From NCBI GenBank assembly GCA_905199135.1, contig CAJKFC010000098.1, positions 1 to 6,700 on the forward strand: 6,700 nucleotides of DNA. Direction: 5' to 3'. A program made the translations under genes and the position numbers. Source of the stretch: an uncultured Eubacteriales bacterium. Its GTDB lineage: Bacteria > Bacillota > Clostridia > Oscillospirales > Butyricicoccaceae. Shown piece after piece: positions 6,570-6,700 of this stretch (position 1 is its first letter; every line of letters starts with the position of its first letter). The notes beneath the pieces are model-generated. The model was given only the letters and a program-made list of their open reading frames with translations. It ran no database searches and was not told where the DNA came from.

Positions 6570-6700
6570 ATGGATAACAATAAAGTATATCAGATGGACT
6601 TCTTTAAGGTCTATTCTCTGCTTGTAAACAAAGCTATCAAAAAGGGCAGGACAAAGCAGGAGGCCGACGAGGTCATATGCTGGCTTACAGGCTACACTTC
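6570..6700 (+). CDS. DUF2200 family protein (5' part only, runs off the window)
   Basis: The frame is open for 43 codons from ATG 6570 to the window edge. TGAGGT (6559-6564) gives a ribosome site with suitable spacing. The sequence MDFFKVYSLLVNKAIKKGRT followed by KQEADEVICWLTGY matches, from memory, the N-terminus of DUF2200 proteins: a YxxL..KAxxKGRTKEE segment, then WLTGY. These are small cytoplasmic proteins of roughly 110-120 residues with no function known to me. No signal peptide or membrane segment is visible in the part seen. The gene lies 10 bases after the pyridoxal kinase stop, with no promoter or terminator between them, so the two are probably transcribed together. Confidence 0.82.
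   Translation, partial: MDNNKVYQMDFFKVYSLLVNKAIKKGRTKQEADEVICWLTGYT

Overview
The window looks like chromosomal housekeeping DNA from a low-to-mid-GC Firmicute, most likely a class Clostridia gut-type bacterium. The reasons are a T-box leader in front of an aminoacyl-tRNA synthetase gene, strong AGGAGG-type ribosome binding sites, sigma-A type promoters, an archaeal/short-type prolyl-tRNA synthetase and a clostridial-type pyridoxamine kinase. Nothing in it looks like a phage, transposon, CRISPR array or defence system, and I see no undescribed multi-gene system.

Layout. Positions 1-5646 form a leftward (minus-strand) transcription unit: a promoter at 5653-5681, a roughly 250-nt threonine T-box leader with an intrinsic terminator (5398-5640), then thrS (5358-3418), proS (3418-1992, sharing one base with the thrS stop codon), a small hairpin (about 1951-1980), and recG (1926 to beyond position 1). 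Positions 5675-6700 form a rightward unit: a promoter whose -35 overlaps the thrS -35, a pyridoxal/pyridoxamine kinase gene (5741-6559), and 10 bases later the start of a DUF2200 gene that runs off the window.

How it works together. Uncharged tRNA-Thr should release the T-box attenuator. Because proS follows thrS in a TAATG overlap, both synthetases would then be raised together, and recG may be reached by readthrough of the weak hairpin. On the other side, the kinase makes pyridoxal phosphate from salvaged vitamers; its link to DUF2200 is only by position.

Points to look at: (1) proS is broken by a frameshift that fits a 13-nt deletion in the active-site region, with both halves otherwise well conserved; (2) the two divergent promoters share one -35 and sit in a 57-bp dyad-symmetric element centred on position 5678; (3) the recG reading frame stays open to the window edge, but recognisable RecG sequence stops near position 67 in a locally GC-rich stretch, which may be a divergent tail or an assembly artefact.
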